Assembly: GCA_024763295.1 (NCBI GenBank) | Contig: JANTFU010000040.1 | Coordinates: forward strand, 1 to 12,197 | Length of the DNA: 12,197 nucleotides | From: Anaerolineales bacterium | GTDB taxonomy: Bacteria; Chloroflexota; Anaerolineae; Anaerolineales; Villigracilaceae | Direction of reading: 5' to 3' | Shown here: one piece after another, positions 6,928 through 12,197 of the stretch | How positions within the stretch are numbered: the first letter of the stretch is position 1 | How the letters are laid out: each line of letters begins with the position of its first letter | Program-made: the position numbers and the translations under genes | Notes under the pieces: model-generated | Told to the model about the DNA's origin: nothing | What the model saw: only the letters and a program-made list of their open reading frames with translations | Databases searched by the model: none

Positions 6928-6983
6928 CGCGAATTTCCGCTAATCATTTTCGCTTTCAAGGATATTTTTAGCGTAAATTCGCG
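6928..6983. repeat. Inverted repeat in the convergent gap 6865-7041
   Basis: CGCGAATTTCCGCTAA (6928-6943) and TTAGCGTAAATTCGCG (6968-6983) are inverted copies over 16 bp with a single mismatch, separated by 24 nt. The surrounding sequence is AT-rich with scattered T-runs. No open frame fits. Neither end has a well-placed T-run, so it is more likely a dispersed palindromic repeat than a second terminator. Confidence 0.65.
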
Positions 6984-7041
6984 GTTATTTTATTTTTACA
7001 AGGGTTGCGTTAGAGAAAGGGAATACTTCTTGAACCGTTTC

Positions 7042-7515
7042 TTAGAGGGTAGATTCGGGTGTATTGTTGGTGTGAAGTTGCGGCATGGTTTTTTTAGCGG
7101 TTAGGGCACTAACTCCGGCACCAACTGCGATTAGGATGACGCCGACTATGATTGCTGTAACGATGATAACCCCAAAGCCAAGTCCAACACCCATCGAGAA
7201 TGCCGTTGGGTCTGCCGGTGCATTGCCGGGGACGGATTTCATGATGCTTGTGCCGACAATTCCGCCAATAATGCCGCCAGCTAGTTGACTCACTAAATTG
7301 ATGCCACCAATAATTGCACCTGCTGTGGCACCTGCTTTGGTGACTTCTTCGCCGGGTTCTTGTTGCCCCGTAAAATATCCTGCAACGATTGCGGCAATCA
7401 CTACCGTGAATATGGAAAAGCAGTTGTTCAGTGCGCCAATCAATATGCCGCCGCAGAGATTGAGTAAGGCTACCGCTCCACCGGCGATTAGCCCCCATTT
7501 TATATGAGGTGACAT
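7042..7515 (-). CDS. Small glycine-rich membrane protein, unknown function
   Basis: I do not recognise a named family. The 157 residues contain about four hydrophobic segments: 8-28, 33-49, 62-90 and 106-137. The third is a run of GxxxG-type spacing (GAIIGG, GGIIGGIVG), the glycine-zipper pattern that allows helices to pack closely in membranes. A short acidic loop, QQEPGEEVTK (51-60), separates TM2 and TM3. The C-terminus (140-157) is hydrophilic. The start at 7515 has a GGGAAGGGAAG purine run directly upstream. The gene lies 11 nt after the NYN gene stop and its ribosome site fills that gap, so the two are very probably co-transcribed and translationally coupled. A role as membrane partner of the NYN protein is speculative. 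Confidence 0.75.
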   Translation of the reverse strand: MSPHIKWGLIAGGAVALLNLCGGILIGALNNCFSIFTVVIAAIVAGYFTGQQEPGEEVTKAGATAGAIIGGINLVSQLAGGIIGGIVGTSIMKSVPGNAPADPTAFSMGVGLGFGVIIVTAIIVGVILIAVGAGVSALTAKKTMPQLHTNNTPESTL

Positions 7516-7526
7516 GCTTCCCTTCC

Positions 7527-8270
7527 CTATTCTTTTAATTTTATGTGGAATAACGTAGTCCCGTTATTTTCTTGTGTGCGGATTTCAAAATATTTTTTAT
7601 ATTGCATGATTAGGCGCGAAAGTTGCCCCTGCCCATAGGTGCGCGGATCGAAACTGGGATCTATTTGGTAGAGTGCGTTGCCCAACATTGCCATCGAAGC
7701 CCAGCCATCTTCGCGCACGGCGATCTCGAAGGCTTGTTTGAGCAATGGTATCGGTTCCGGCTCTTTGGGCGGCGTTTTGGTTTTTGTGCGCGTAGAGCGT
7801 GATTTGCTGGCAGGTTTGGTTTTGGGTGCCAAATTCTCGGTGAAAACAAAAAGATCGCAGGCATTTACAAAGGGCTTGGGCGTTTTCTTTTCGCCGATGC
7901 CCATCACAAAAATTCCGGCTTCACGGATGCGGGTGGCAAGCCGTGTATAGTCGCTATCGCTGGAAACGAGACAAAAACCATTGACATCGCCCGAATGGAG
8001 AATATCCATCGCGTCGATGATCATGGCGCTGTCGGTGGCGTTTTTGCCAACGGTATAGCGGAATTGTTGTACGGGTTGCACAGCATGGTTATTCAGCACT
8101 TTTTTCCATGAGTTCATGCTGGATGTTGTCCAATCCCCATAAATGCGGCGTATGGTTACCTGTCCGTATTTGCTGGCTTCGACCAACATTTGCGGCAGCA
8201 GGCTGGCTTGTGCATTGTCGCCATCAATCAGAATGCTGATTTTGCGACGGTTCATAGTTTCTTCAGTCAT
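7527..8270 (-). CDS. NYN-domain (LabA/DUF88-like) putative RNase with C-terminal LOTUS-like domain
   Basis: The 247-residue protein starts with a NYN domain (about 9-145), a PIN-like fold found in RNases. The acidic residues expected for metal binding are present: IDGDNA (D16, D18), ATDSAMIIDAMD (D80, with D86 nearby) and SSDSDYTRL (D105, D107). A flexible K/T/P-rich linker (148-172) leads to a C-terminal domain (about 173-247) with the pattern of OST-HTH/LOTUS domains, which bind RNA in known proteins. This NYN plus LOTUS arrangement is a known bacterial architecture whose biological substrate is largely unknown. Start 8270 is chosen over the in-frame ATG at 8255 because a TATAAT box ends 7 nt upstream. 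It is the first gene of a two-gene operon and diverges from the two-component pair. The linker is the only low-complexity part. Confidence 0.87.
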   Translation of the reverse strand: MTEETMNRRKISILIDGDNAQASLLPQMLVEASKYGQVTIRRIYGDWTTSSMNSWKKVLNNHAVQPVQQFRYTVGKNATDSAMIIDAMDILHSGDVNGFCLVSSDSDYTRLATRIREAGIFVMGIGEKKTPKPFVNACDLFVFTENLAPKTKPASKSRSTRTKTKTPPKEPEPIPLLKQAFEIAVREDGWASMAMLGNALYQIDPSFDPRTYGQGQLSRLIMQYKKYFEIRTQENNGTTLFHIKLKE

Positions 8271-8277
8271 AATGCTA

Positions 8278-8283
8278 ATTATA
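8278..8283 (-). promoter_or_regulatory. Putative -10 box (TATAAT) of the NYN gene, leaderless arrangement
   Basis: A perfect TATAAT on the minus strand ends 7 nt before the ATG at 8270. The predicted start site coincides with the start codon. The -35 region (about 8301-8306, GTAAAG on the minus strand) is weak. No Shine-Dalgarno sequence precedes the ATG. Confidence 0.55.
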
Positions 8284-8341
8284 CACGCCTTATGGCATAG
8301 CTTTACTAAAACTTTATAATTTCTTTAAGCGGTATTTATCG

Positions 8342-8369
8342 TTGGCAACGAAAATATATCCGCTACAAT
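8342..8369 (+). promoter_or_regulatory. Promoter of the two-component operon
   Basis: TTGGCA (8342-8347), a 16-bp spacer and TACAAT (8364-8369) precede the response regulator. The predicted start is near 8376, leaving a leader of about 18 nt with GGAG at 8384-8387. Unlike its divergent neighbour, this transcript therefore has a leader. Confidence 0.65.
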
Positions 8370-8393
8370 ATAAAAAACACTCCGGAGAAGATG

Positions 8394-9077
8394 ATGGCAA
8401 CTGCAAAAATTCTTGTTGTTGATGATGAACCCAGTATTCTCAATTTGATTACGGCTTACTTAAAGCCTGAAGGTTATGAAATTTACACCGCCAATGATGG
8501 TCTTGCGGGATTAAAAGCGGCACGCTCCTTCAAACCGGACTTGATCGTCCTCGATGTGATGCTGCCCGGCATCGACGGTGTGGAAGTGCTCGCGCGTCTA
8601 CGCCGCGAGTCGGACGTCTACGTTATCATGTTGACTGCCAAAACCGAAGAGATGGATCGTGTGGTCGGCTTGACCGTTGGCGCAGACGATTATGTCACTA
8701 AACCGTTTAGTCCACGCGAGTTGGTGGCGCGCATCAAAGCCGCTTTGCGCCGCTTGCAGGCAAATCAATCGTCAAGCAGCGAAGTGCTTTCTTTTGAGCA
8801 TGTCCGCATTGATGTGGCGGCGCGTCTTGTTAGCGTGGATAATCATCCAATCGAATTGACGGCGATCGAATTCGACCTGCTGACCGCCCTTGCGGAAAAT
8901 CGTGGGCGTGTCCTAACTCGTGAGCAACTGCTCGAAAAAGTTTGGGGCGGCTCCTATTATGGCGAAATGCGCGTTGTCGATGTTCACTTGGGGCATGTGC
9001 GCCAGAAATTGGGCATGGACGGTCTCATCGCTACCGTGCGCGGTGTTGGCTATCGCTTTGAGGACAACGCTTTATGA
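8394..9077 (+). CDS. OmpR/PhoB-type response regulator
   Basis: The 227-residue protein has a receiver domain (about 4-120) with the acidic pair D10/D11, phosphoacceptor D54, T81 and K103, all intact. A winged-helix DNA-binding domain of the OmpR type follows (about 130-225, with ELTAIEFDLLTALAENRGRV and the terminal VRGVGYRF). It should be a phosphorylation-activated transcription factor working with the next gene. Two in-frame ATGs occur at 8391 and 8394. The second is chosen because GGAG at 8384-8387 is 6 nt away, a better spacing than 3 nt. It overlaps the kinase gene by 4 nt (ATGA). The promoter region is shared with the divergent NYN gene, so the regulator could affect both. Target genes cannot be identified here. 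Confidence 0.95.
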   Translation: MATAKILVVDDEPSILNLITAYLKPEGYEIYTANDGLAGLKAARSFKPDLIVLDVMLPGIDGVEVLARLRRESDVYVIMLTAKTEEMDRVVGLTVGADDYVTKPFSPRELVARIKAALRRLQANQSSSSEVLSFEHVRIDVAARLVSVDNHPIELTAIEFDLLTALAENRGRVLTREQLLEKVWGGSYYGEMRVVDVHLGHVRQKLGMDGLIATVRGVGYRFEDNAL

Positions 9078-10288
9078 TCGCCTATCTTCGCAGCCATCTT
9101 GGCATAAAACTCTTTCTTTCTTACGTTGCCGTCATCGGCATTGGCGCGCTGATTTTGTTACTTGCCACGCAGCTTGCCTTACCGAGTGCTTTCGAGCGTC
9201 ACTTAGGCTCTGCTGAGCAGAAGGCTCGTATGCAAGCCACAGCAACAGCCGCTGCTGAAGCAGGCAAATCCTTTAGCCACGGCAACGGTGCTGGCGCGGG
9301 AAATAGCGCAGGGATGGGCGCGCATCTTGGCGAAACGAACGCCGGTTACGGGCAGGAACTTTTTGAAGATTTTGTTGCATCTTTCAACGAAGCCCTCATT
9401 TATGCCGGTATTGCCGCGTTAATGATTGGCGTTTTGGTCAGTTGGTTTTTTAGCCGCAGTATCATTGCCCCCGTGCAGGCAATGACCGTTGCCAGTCATC
9501 GCATTGCCGACGGAAAATATGAAGAACGCGTCGAGAAAGAACGGCTTGATGAACTGGGGCAGCTTGCAGAGAGTTTTAATCAGATGGCAGAAAAGCTTGA
9601 GCAGGTCGAAGCCAGGCGTCGTCAATTAATTGGCGATGTCTCGCACGAGTTGCGCACACCGCTGACCGCCATCAAAGGCTCGATGGAAGGGCTAATGGAC
9701 GGCATCCTGTCCGCCAGCGACGAAACTTATCAGGTTGTGCATCAGGAAGCGGGGCGGCTTAGTCGGTTGGTCGATGATCTTCAGGAACTCAGCCGCGTCG
9801 AAGCGGGATCCTACTCAATGGACGTGCGTGCCGTTCAACTTCCTACTGTAGTGGAAACCGTTATCAGGCGGCTATCCTATGAATTTGACGGAAAAGGCGT
9901 CGCACTTATCCCCAACTTGGTTGCAAATCTTCAGCCGGTTCTCGCCGATGAAGATCGGTTAATCCAAGTTTTCACCAATTTGCTGGGGAACGCCTTACGG
10001 CATACGCCCAAATCCGGACAAGTTTCCATTAACGCTGCACAAAAGGGCGGTTTCGTTGAAATTTCGGTGAAGGATACGGGCATTGGCATTCCCCCGGAGC
10101 ATTTGAAGCATATTTTTACGCGTTTTTATCGTGTCGATAAATCTCGTTCCCGCCAACAGGGCGGTGGCAGCGGGATTGGGTTAACCGTTTCCAAATATTT
10201 GGTTGAAGCAATGGGGGGCGAAATTTGGGTAGAGAGCGAAGGCATCGGGAAAGGCGCGAGTTTTTACTTTACTTTGCCAATTGCCTAA
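9074..10288 (+). CDS. Membrane sensor histidine kinase (HAMP-HisKA-HATPase)
   Basis: The 404-residue kinase has TM1 at about 11-33, an extracytoplasmic loop at 34-106 and TM2 at 107-127. HAMP follows at about 128-180, then HisKA with VSHELRTPLTAI (phospho-His191) and HATPase_c. The ATPase boxes are N (NLLGNALRH, 302-310), G1 (DTGIG, 334-338), F (FTRFYR, 348-353) and G2 (GGGSGIGL, 363-370). It should autophosphorylate on His191 and pass phosphate to Asp54 of the adjacent regulator. The start codon overlaps the regulator stop (ATGA), giving translational coupling. The sensor loop is short and contains an odd Gly/Ala/Asn-rich patch at about 69-83, with A-rich sequence before it; no known ligand-binding fold is recognisable. 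It resembles BaeS/PhoR-type kinases in layout, but the signal is unknown. Confidence 0.95.
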   Translation: MIAYLRSHLGIKLFLSYVAVIGIGALILLLATQLALPSAFERHLGSAEQKARMQATATAAAEAGKSFSHGNGAGAGNSAGMGAHLGETNAGYGQELFEDFVASFNEALIYAGIAALMIGVLVSWFFSRSIIAPVQAMTVASHRIADGKYEERVEKERLDELGQLAESFNQMAEKLEQVEARRRQLIGDVSHELRTPLTAIKGSMEGLMDGILSASDETYQVVHQEAGRLSRLVDDLQELSRVEAGSYSMDVRAVQLPTVVETVIRRLSYEFDGKGVALIPNLVANLQPVLADEDRLIQVFTNLLGNALRHTPKSGQVSINAAQKGGFVEISVKDTGIGIPPEHLKHIFTRFYRVDKSRSRQQGGGSGIGLTVSKYLVEAMGGEIWVESEGIGKGASFYFTLPIA

Positions 10289-10330
10289 TTTGGGGCTTGA
10301 TTTTTTTTGTACTCTATGGCAAAATACTGC

Positions 10331-10377
10331 TGTCCGTTGTTGGGTGCCCCCCTCACCCAGCTTCGGACATTTTCTTT
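10331..10377 (+). terminator. Probable intrinsic terminator of the two-component operon
   Basis: An interrupted hairpin has outer arms TGTCCG (10331-10336) and CGGACA (10364-10369), an internal 4x4 loop, and inner arms TGGGTG (10341-10346) and CACCCA (10354-10359). It is followed by TTTTCTTT (10370-10377), which crosses into the trhA stop codon. The internal loop makes it less certain than the other terminators. Confidence 0.6.
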
Positions 10378-11014
10378 AAAGCACTGTCAGGACGGAAATA
10401 TAATGAGCAGCGGCTGCCAGCATGACGAAAATATGCCAAACTTCATGGAAGCCGAAAACACCGGGCTTGAAATCCATCTTTTGGGTGATGTAAACGATTG
10501 CGCCGAGTGTGTAAGTGACGCCGCCAATTACGAGCCATGTCAGGGTTGTTGCTGAAAGAGTTTTTAGCATTTCTTGGATTGCCGCCATCACCAGCCAGCC
10601 CATAATCAGATAAACGCCTGCGTTGATCCAGCGCGGTACGTTGATGAGAAAAATCTTGATGCCGATGCCGATGAGCGCCAAGCTCCAAATGATAATCAGC
10701 AAGCCCCATTTCCAGAATCCGCTAAAGGCATTGATGCAGAATGGCGTGTATGTGCCGGCAATCAGTAAATAAATGGCAGCATGGTCGATTTTGCGTAGAA
10801 TAGCAATCACTTTGGGCTTTGCAACCGTCAAATGATAGGTGGCGCTGGCACCAAAAAGCAGAATCAAGCTAATGCCGTAAATCAGGCTGGAGACCAGTTT
10901 CGGCGTTTCGTTCCAACTCATCACCATCAGGATAACCAAACCGATCAGTGCAAGGATAGCCGCGCCGAGGTGGGTTAGCCCGCTCACAGGATCGCGCAAT
11001 TTATTTTTGAGCAT
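10376..11014 (-). CDS. trhA: TrhA/hemolysin III family (PAQR-type) membrane protein
   Basis: This 212-residue integral membrane protein of the hemolysin III/TrhA branch of the PAQR superfamily has seven predicted hydrophobic helices. The metal-site residues are present: H15 in SGLTHLGAA, the SATYH motif (57-61), D77-H78 in KIDHAAIY, and HEVWH (190-194) near the C-terminus. Bacterial TrhA proteins are linked to membrane fluidity and unsaturated fatty acid balance; the haemolysin label is historical. The start at 11014 is preferred over an in-frame TTG at 11035 because GGAG (11025-11022) lies 7 nt upstream. The ytxH terminator ends only 20 nt before this start, so no room is left for a normal separate promoter. 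It converges on the kinase gene with an 87-nt gap. Confidence 0.92.
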   Translation of the reverse strand: MLKNKLRDPVSGLTHLGAAILALIGLVILMVMSWNETPKLVSSLIYGISLILLFGASATYHLTVAKPKVIAILRKIDHAAIYLLIAGTYTPFCINAFSGFWKWGLLIIIWSLALIGIGIKIFLINVPRWINAGVYLIMGWLVMAAIQEMLKTLSATTLTWLVIGGVTYTLGAIVYITQKMDFKPGVFGFHEVWHIFVMLAAAAHYISVLTVL

Positions 11015-11033
11015 CTTTTCTCTCCGGGGATAC

Positions 11034-11066
11034 AAAAAAGGGTTTGGCGTTGATTTGCCAAACCCT
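11034..11066 (-). terminator. Intrinsic terminator of the ytxH operon
   Basis: On the minus strand AGGGTTTGGC (11066-11057) and GCCAAACCCT (11048-11039) form a 10-bp perfect stem with an 8-nt loop, followed by six T (11039-11034). It lies 22 nt after the YtxH stop codon and 20 nt before the trhA start codon. Confidence 0.88.
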
Positions 11067-11087
11067 CCAGCTTGTTTTTACGATAAT

Positions 11088-11522
11088 TTATGCTTCCGCT
11101 TCTGCTGCTTTTTTCGGTAATTTTGATTTTGCCGCATCTACCGCTTTTTGCCCTTTCGTCTTTGCCGTTTGGACGACTTCTTTGCTTTTGACTTTGGCAG
11201 TTTCGACAGCTTCCTTGCCTTTGACTTTCGCGGTTTCAACGGTTTCTTTGCTTTTTTCGACAACTACGTTACCGCGTTCTTGTAGCTCTTTTGCCAGTTC
11301 GTCGGCACGAGCGCGTGCTTCTGCGGCGGCGGCTTCTGCACGAGCAACAGCTTCCTCTGCGCTCTGGGACGCTTTATCTTTCAATTCAATGCCACGCTCC
11401 ATGAGCAGGGTGCGGGTTTCTTCACCGGATTGGGGTGCGAAAAGCAACGCTGCAACTGCGCCGGTTAAACCACCGACAATGAATCCGACTAAAAATGCTC
11501 CAAATTCGTCACGATCAGACAT
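11088..11522 (-). CDS. YtxH domain protein with C-terminal 11-residue repeats
   Basis: A 144-residue protein. Residues 7-28 form one glycine-rich membrane segment followed by FAPQSGEETR (28-37), the signature of YtxH/general-stress-type proteins. The rest is a long, charged, Ala/Glu/Lys-rich helix. Residues 90-133 are four consecutive 11-residue units. This 11-mer periodicity recalls group 3 LEA and apolipoprotein-like amphipathic helices. It should be anchored in the membrane with a long cytosolic helix. The start at 11522 has AGGAG 7 nt upstream; an upstream extension is open but overlaps the previous gene. It follows the two-TM gene by 19 nt and is presumably co-transcribed. Relatives are stress-induced in some bacteria; a stress or envelope-scaffold role here is inference. 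Confidence 0.85.
   Translation of the reverse strand: MSDRDEFGAFLVGFIVGGLTGAVAALLFAPQSGEETRTLLMERGIELKDKASQSAEEAVARAEAAAAEARARADELAKELQERGNVVVEKSKETVETAKVKGKEAVETAKVKSKEVVQTAKTKGQKAVDAAKSKLPKKAAEAEA
11124..11255 (-). repeat. Four 33-bp coding repeats (11-residue units) in ytxH-type gene
   Basis: Four in-phase units encode KSKETVETAKV, then KGKEAVETAKV, then KSKEVVQTAKT, then KGQKAVDAAKS. Lys at positions 1 and 3, a hydrophobic residue at 6, and Ala-Lys at 9-10 are near invariant (the fourth unit has Gln-Lys at 3-4). This suggests local duplication of a 33-bp unit. Confidence 0.85.
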
Positions 11523-11541
11523 ATTTTTCTCCTTTTGATAG

Positions 11542-11979
11542 TTATTTTTTCTTGATACCGATGATTTCGATAAACCGCTGCAAGCCTGCAAGGCTGGCGT
11601 TCAGTTTAACGACCGGTTCAACCATGTTTTCGCTTAGGAATGCCGTTGTTCCGCGCAGGGTGTTGACGGTTTGATTGGTTGCATCCATGATCGGTTTAAT
11701 CTCGTTTTGCAAGAGATTCATCAAACTGGCAATTTGGATAATCAAAATAATCAGGGCTGCCCCGATGACTAACGATTCAAATGCCATGATAATGATAAAG
11801 ATATCGCGTACTTTGGCTGTTTGCTCGGGTTCGGCAAGGACAAGGCTAACCAGCCCCCAAATGAATAAACCAACCAGAACGATGACCGTAACAACGATAC
11901 CAATTACCGCTGCGCGTTTTTCTTTTTCGTCAACCGTGTCTTTTTGAGTTTCGGCATTAGTCAAGTTTTCTTCATTCAT
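11542..11979 (-). CDS. Two-TM membrane protein resembling DUF948
   Basis: A 145-residue protein with a charged N-terminus (1-22), two membrane helices (about 24-48 and 59-86) and a C-terminal amphipathic region (87-145). The text EIKPIMDATNQTVNTLRGTT then EPVVKLNASLAGLQRF resembles the C-terminal part of DUF948-type proteins, which often sit next to YtxH genes. I am only moderately sure of the family. The start at 11979 is selected over an open upstream extension because an extended -10 box (TGC TATAAT) ends 7 nt before it; the extension would run across that promoter. It is the first gene of the operon with the YtxH protein. No enzymatic motif is visible. Confidence 0.75.
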   Translation of the reverse strand: MNEENLTNAETQKDTVDEKEKRAAVIGIVVTVIVLVGLFIWGLVSLVLAEPEQTAKVRDIFIIIMAFESLVIGAALIILIIQIASLMNLLQNEIKPIMDATNQTVNTLRGTTAFLSENMVEPVVKLNASLAGLQRFIEIIGIKKK

Positions 11980-11986
11980 GGTTTCT

Positions 11987-11995
11987 ATTATAGCA
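11987..11995 (-). promoter_or_regulatory. Extended -10 promoter of the two-TM/YtxH operon
   Basis: On the minus strand TGC followed by a perfect TATAAT (11992-11987) is an extended -10 element. It ends 7 nt before the ATG at 11979, so the transcript should be leaderless or nearly so. A -35 match is weak, which is tolerable for extended -10 promoters. Confidence 0.65.
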
Positions 11996-12049
11996 TAATG
12001 GACGCTATTCTCGTATGCGATAATTTCTGATTTTTGAGAATTCACCCAA

Positions 12050-12078
12050 TTGCGACCTTTCTTGTCTTATGGTAGGAT
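12050..12078 (+). promoter_or_regulatory. Putative promoter of the Xre-type regulator gene
   Basis: TTGCGA (12050-12055), a 17-bp spacer and TAGGAT (12073-12078) precede the gene. A start near 12085 leaves a leader of about 27 nt that includes GAAGGA at 12099-12104, 7 nt from the ATG. Confidence 0.45.
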
Positions 12079-12111
12079 AAACGAAATAAGCCGTAAGTGA
12101 AGGATAATAGT

Positions 12112-12197
12112 ATGGATTTATATTCAAATAACGCAGTTTCAGTGAATGTCGGCTCGCGCTTGCGTGCTTTGCGTGAAGAGCAAAAAATGTCTATTCG
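12112..12197 (+). CDS. Start of an Xre-type helix-turn-helix regulator (truncated by window edge)
   Basis: Only the first 28 codons are visible. After a variable head (about 11 residues), NVGSRLRALREEQKMSIR has the spacing and residues of the first helix of the Cro/C1 (Xre) helix-turn-helix family: G-x-R-L-R-x-L-R-x-x-x-x-M-S. GAAGGA 7 nt upstream of the ATG supports the start. The gene diverges from the two-TM/YtxH operon. Whether a cupin or other sensor domain follows cannot be seen, so no target or ligand is proposed. Confidence 0.65.
   Translation, partial: MDLYSNNAVSVNVGSRLRALREEQKMSI

Noticed and set aside
10307..10555. 82-codon plus-strand frame with several Cys and Asp/Glu near its end, metal-site-like
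   Set aside because: It overlaps the trhA 3' end, which has clear family motifs on the other strand, and runs through the kinase terminator. No good ribosome site.
11124..11255. CRISPR-like array suggested by four regular 33-bp units
   Set aside because: The units are contiguous without spacers, in frame, and encode a conserved 11-residue pattern.
11044..11538. 164-codon plus-strand frame opposite the YtxH gene
   Set aside because: Ser/Thr/Ala-rich translation is the antisense image of the 11-mer repeats and the Ala/Lys-rich helix; no upstream signals.

Overview
The window looks like an ordinary stretch of chromosome from a free-living, probably anaerobic bacterium. My best guess is a member of the Chloroflexota, class Anaerolineae. 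That guess rests on gene content (ferredoxin-type indolepyruvate oxidoreductase, a YtxH-type protein paired with a two-helix membrane protein, a TrhA-like protein), on the many palindromic intergenic repeats, and on promoters that abut start codons. No rRNA or other phylogenetic marker is present, so this is inference. There is no phage, transposase, CRISPR array or plasmid gene. The last gene is cut by the window edge.

Layout. At 1-110 there is a palindromic intergenic repeat, then recJ (single-strand DNA exonuclease, +) with a strong terminator. At 2006-5303 lies an amino-acid catabolism block: an Lrp/AsnC regulator, then iorA and iorB for indolepyruvate:ferredoxin oxidoreductase. Both gaps in this block hold palindromic elements, and the one between iorA and iorB spans about 200 bp. 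A two-way terminator separates iorB from a convergent tRNA-Thr(CGT) with a near-consensus promoter. A GT4 glycosyltransferase resembling MshA follows at 5617-6864. Its terminator overlaps its own last codons.

At 7042-8270 (-) a NYN-domain putative RNase with a C-terminal LOTUS-like domain is followed 11 nt later by a glycine-rich membrane protein. Divergent to it at 8394-10288 (+) is an OmpR-type response regulator and its sensor kinase, with overlapping ATGA. A TrhA/hemolysin III membrane protein (-) converges on the kinase. Upstream of it is an envelope-type operon (-): a two-TM protein, then a YtxH protein with four 11-residue repeats. A partial Xre-type regulator starts at 12112 (+).

Working together. 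The clearest functional unit is Lrp plus IorAB, which suggests amino-acid-responsive control of aromatic 2-oxoacid oxidation coupled to ferredoxin. The two-component pair is self-contained and no target is visible. The most notable general signal is promoter architecture. Four or five transcription units place a TATAAT-like box 6-7 nt before the ATG, which predicts leaderless mRNAs, whereas downstream operon genes carry clear Shine-Dalgarno sequences. The second general signal is that five gaps carry palindromes of five different sequence types.
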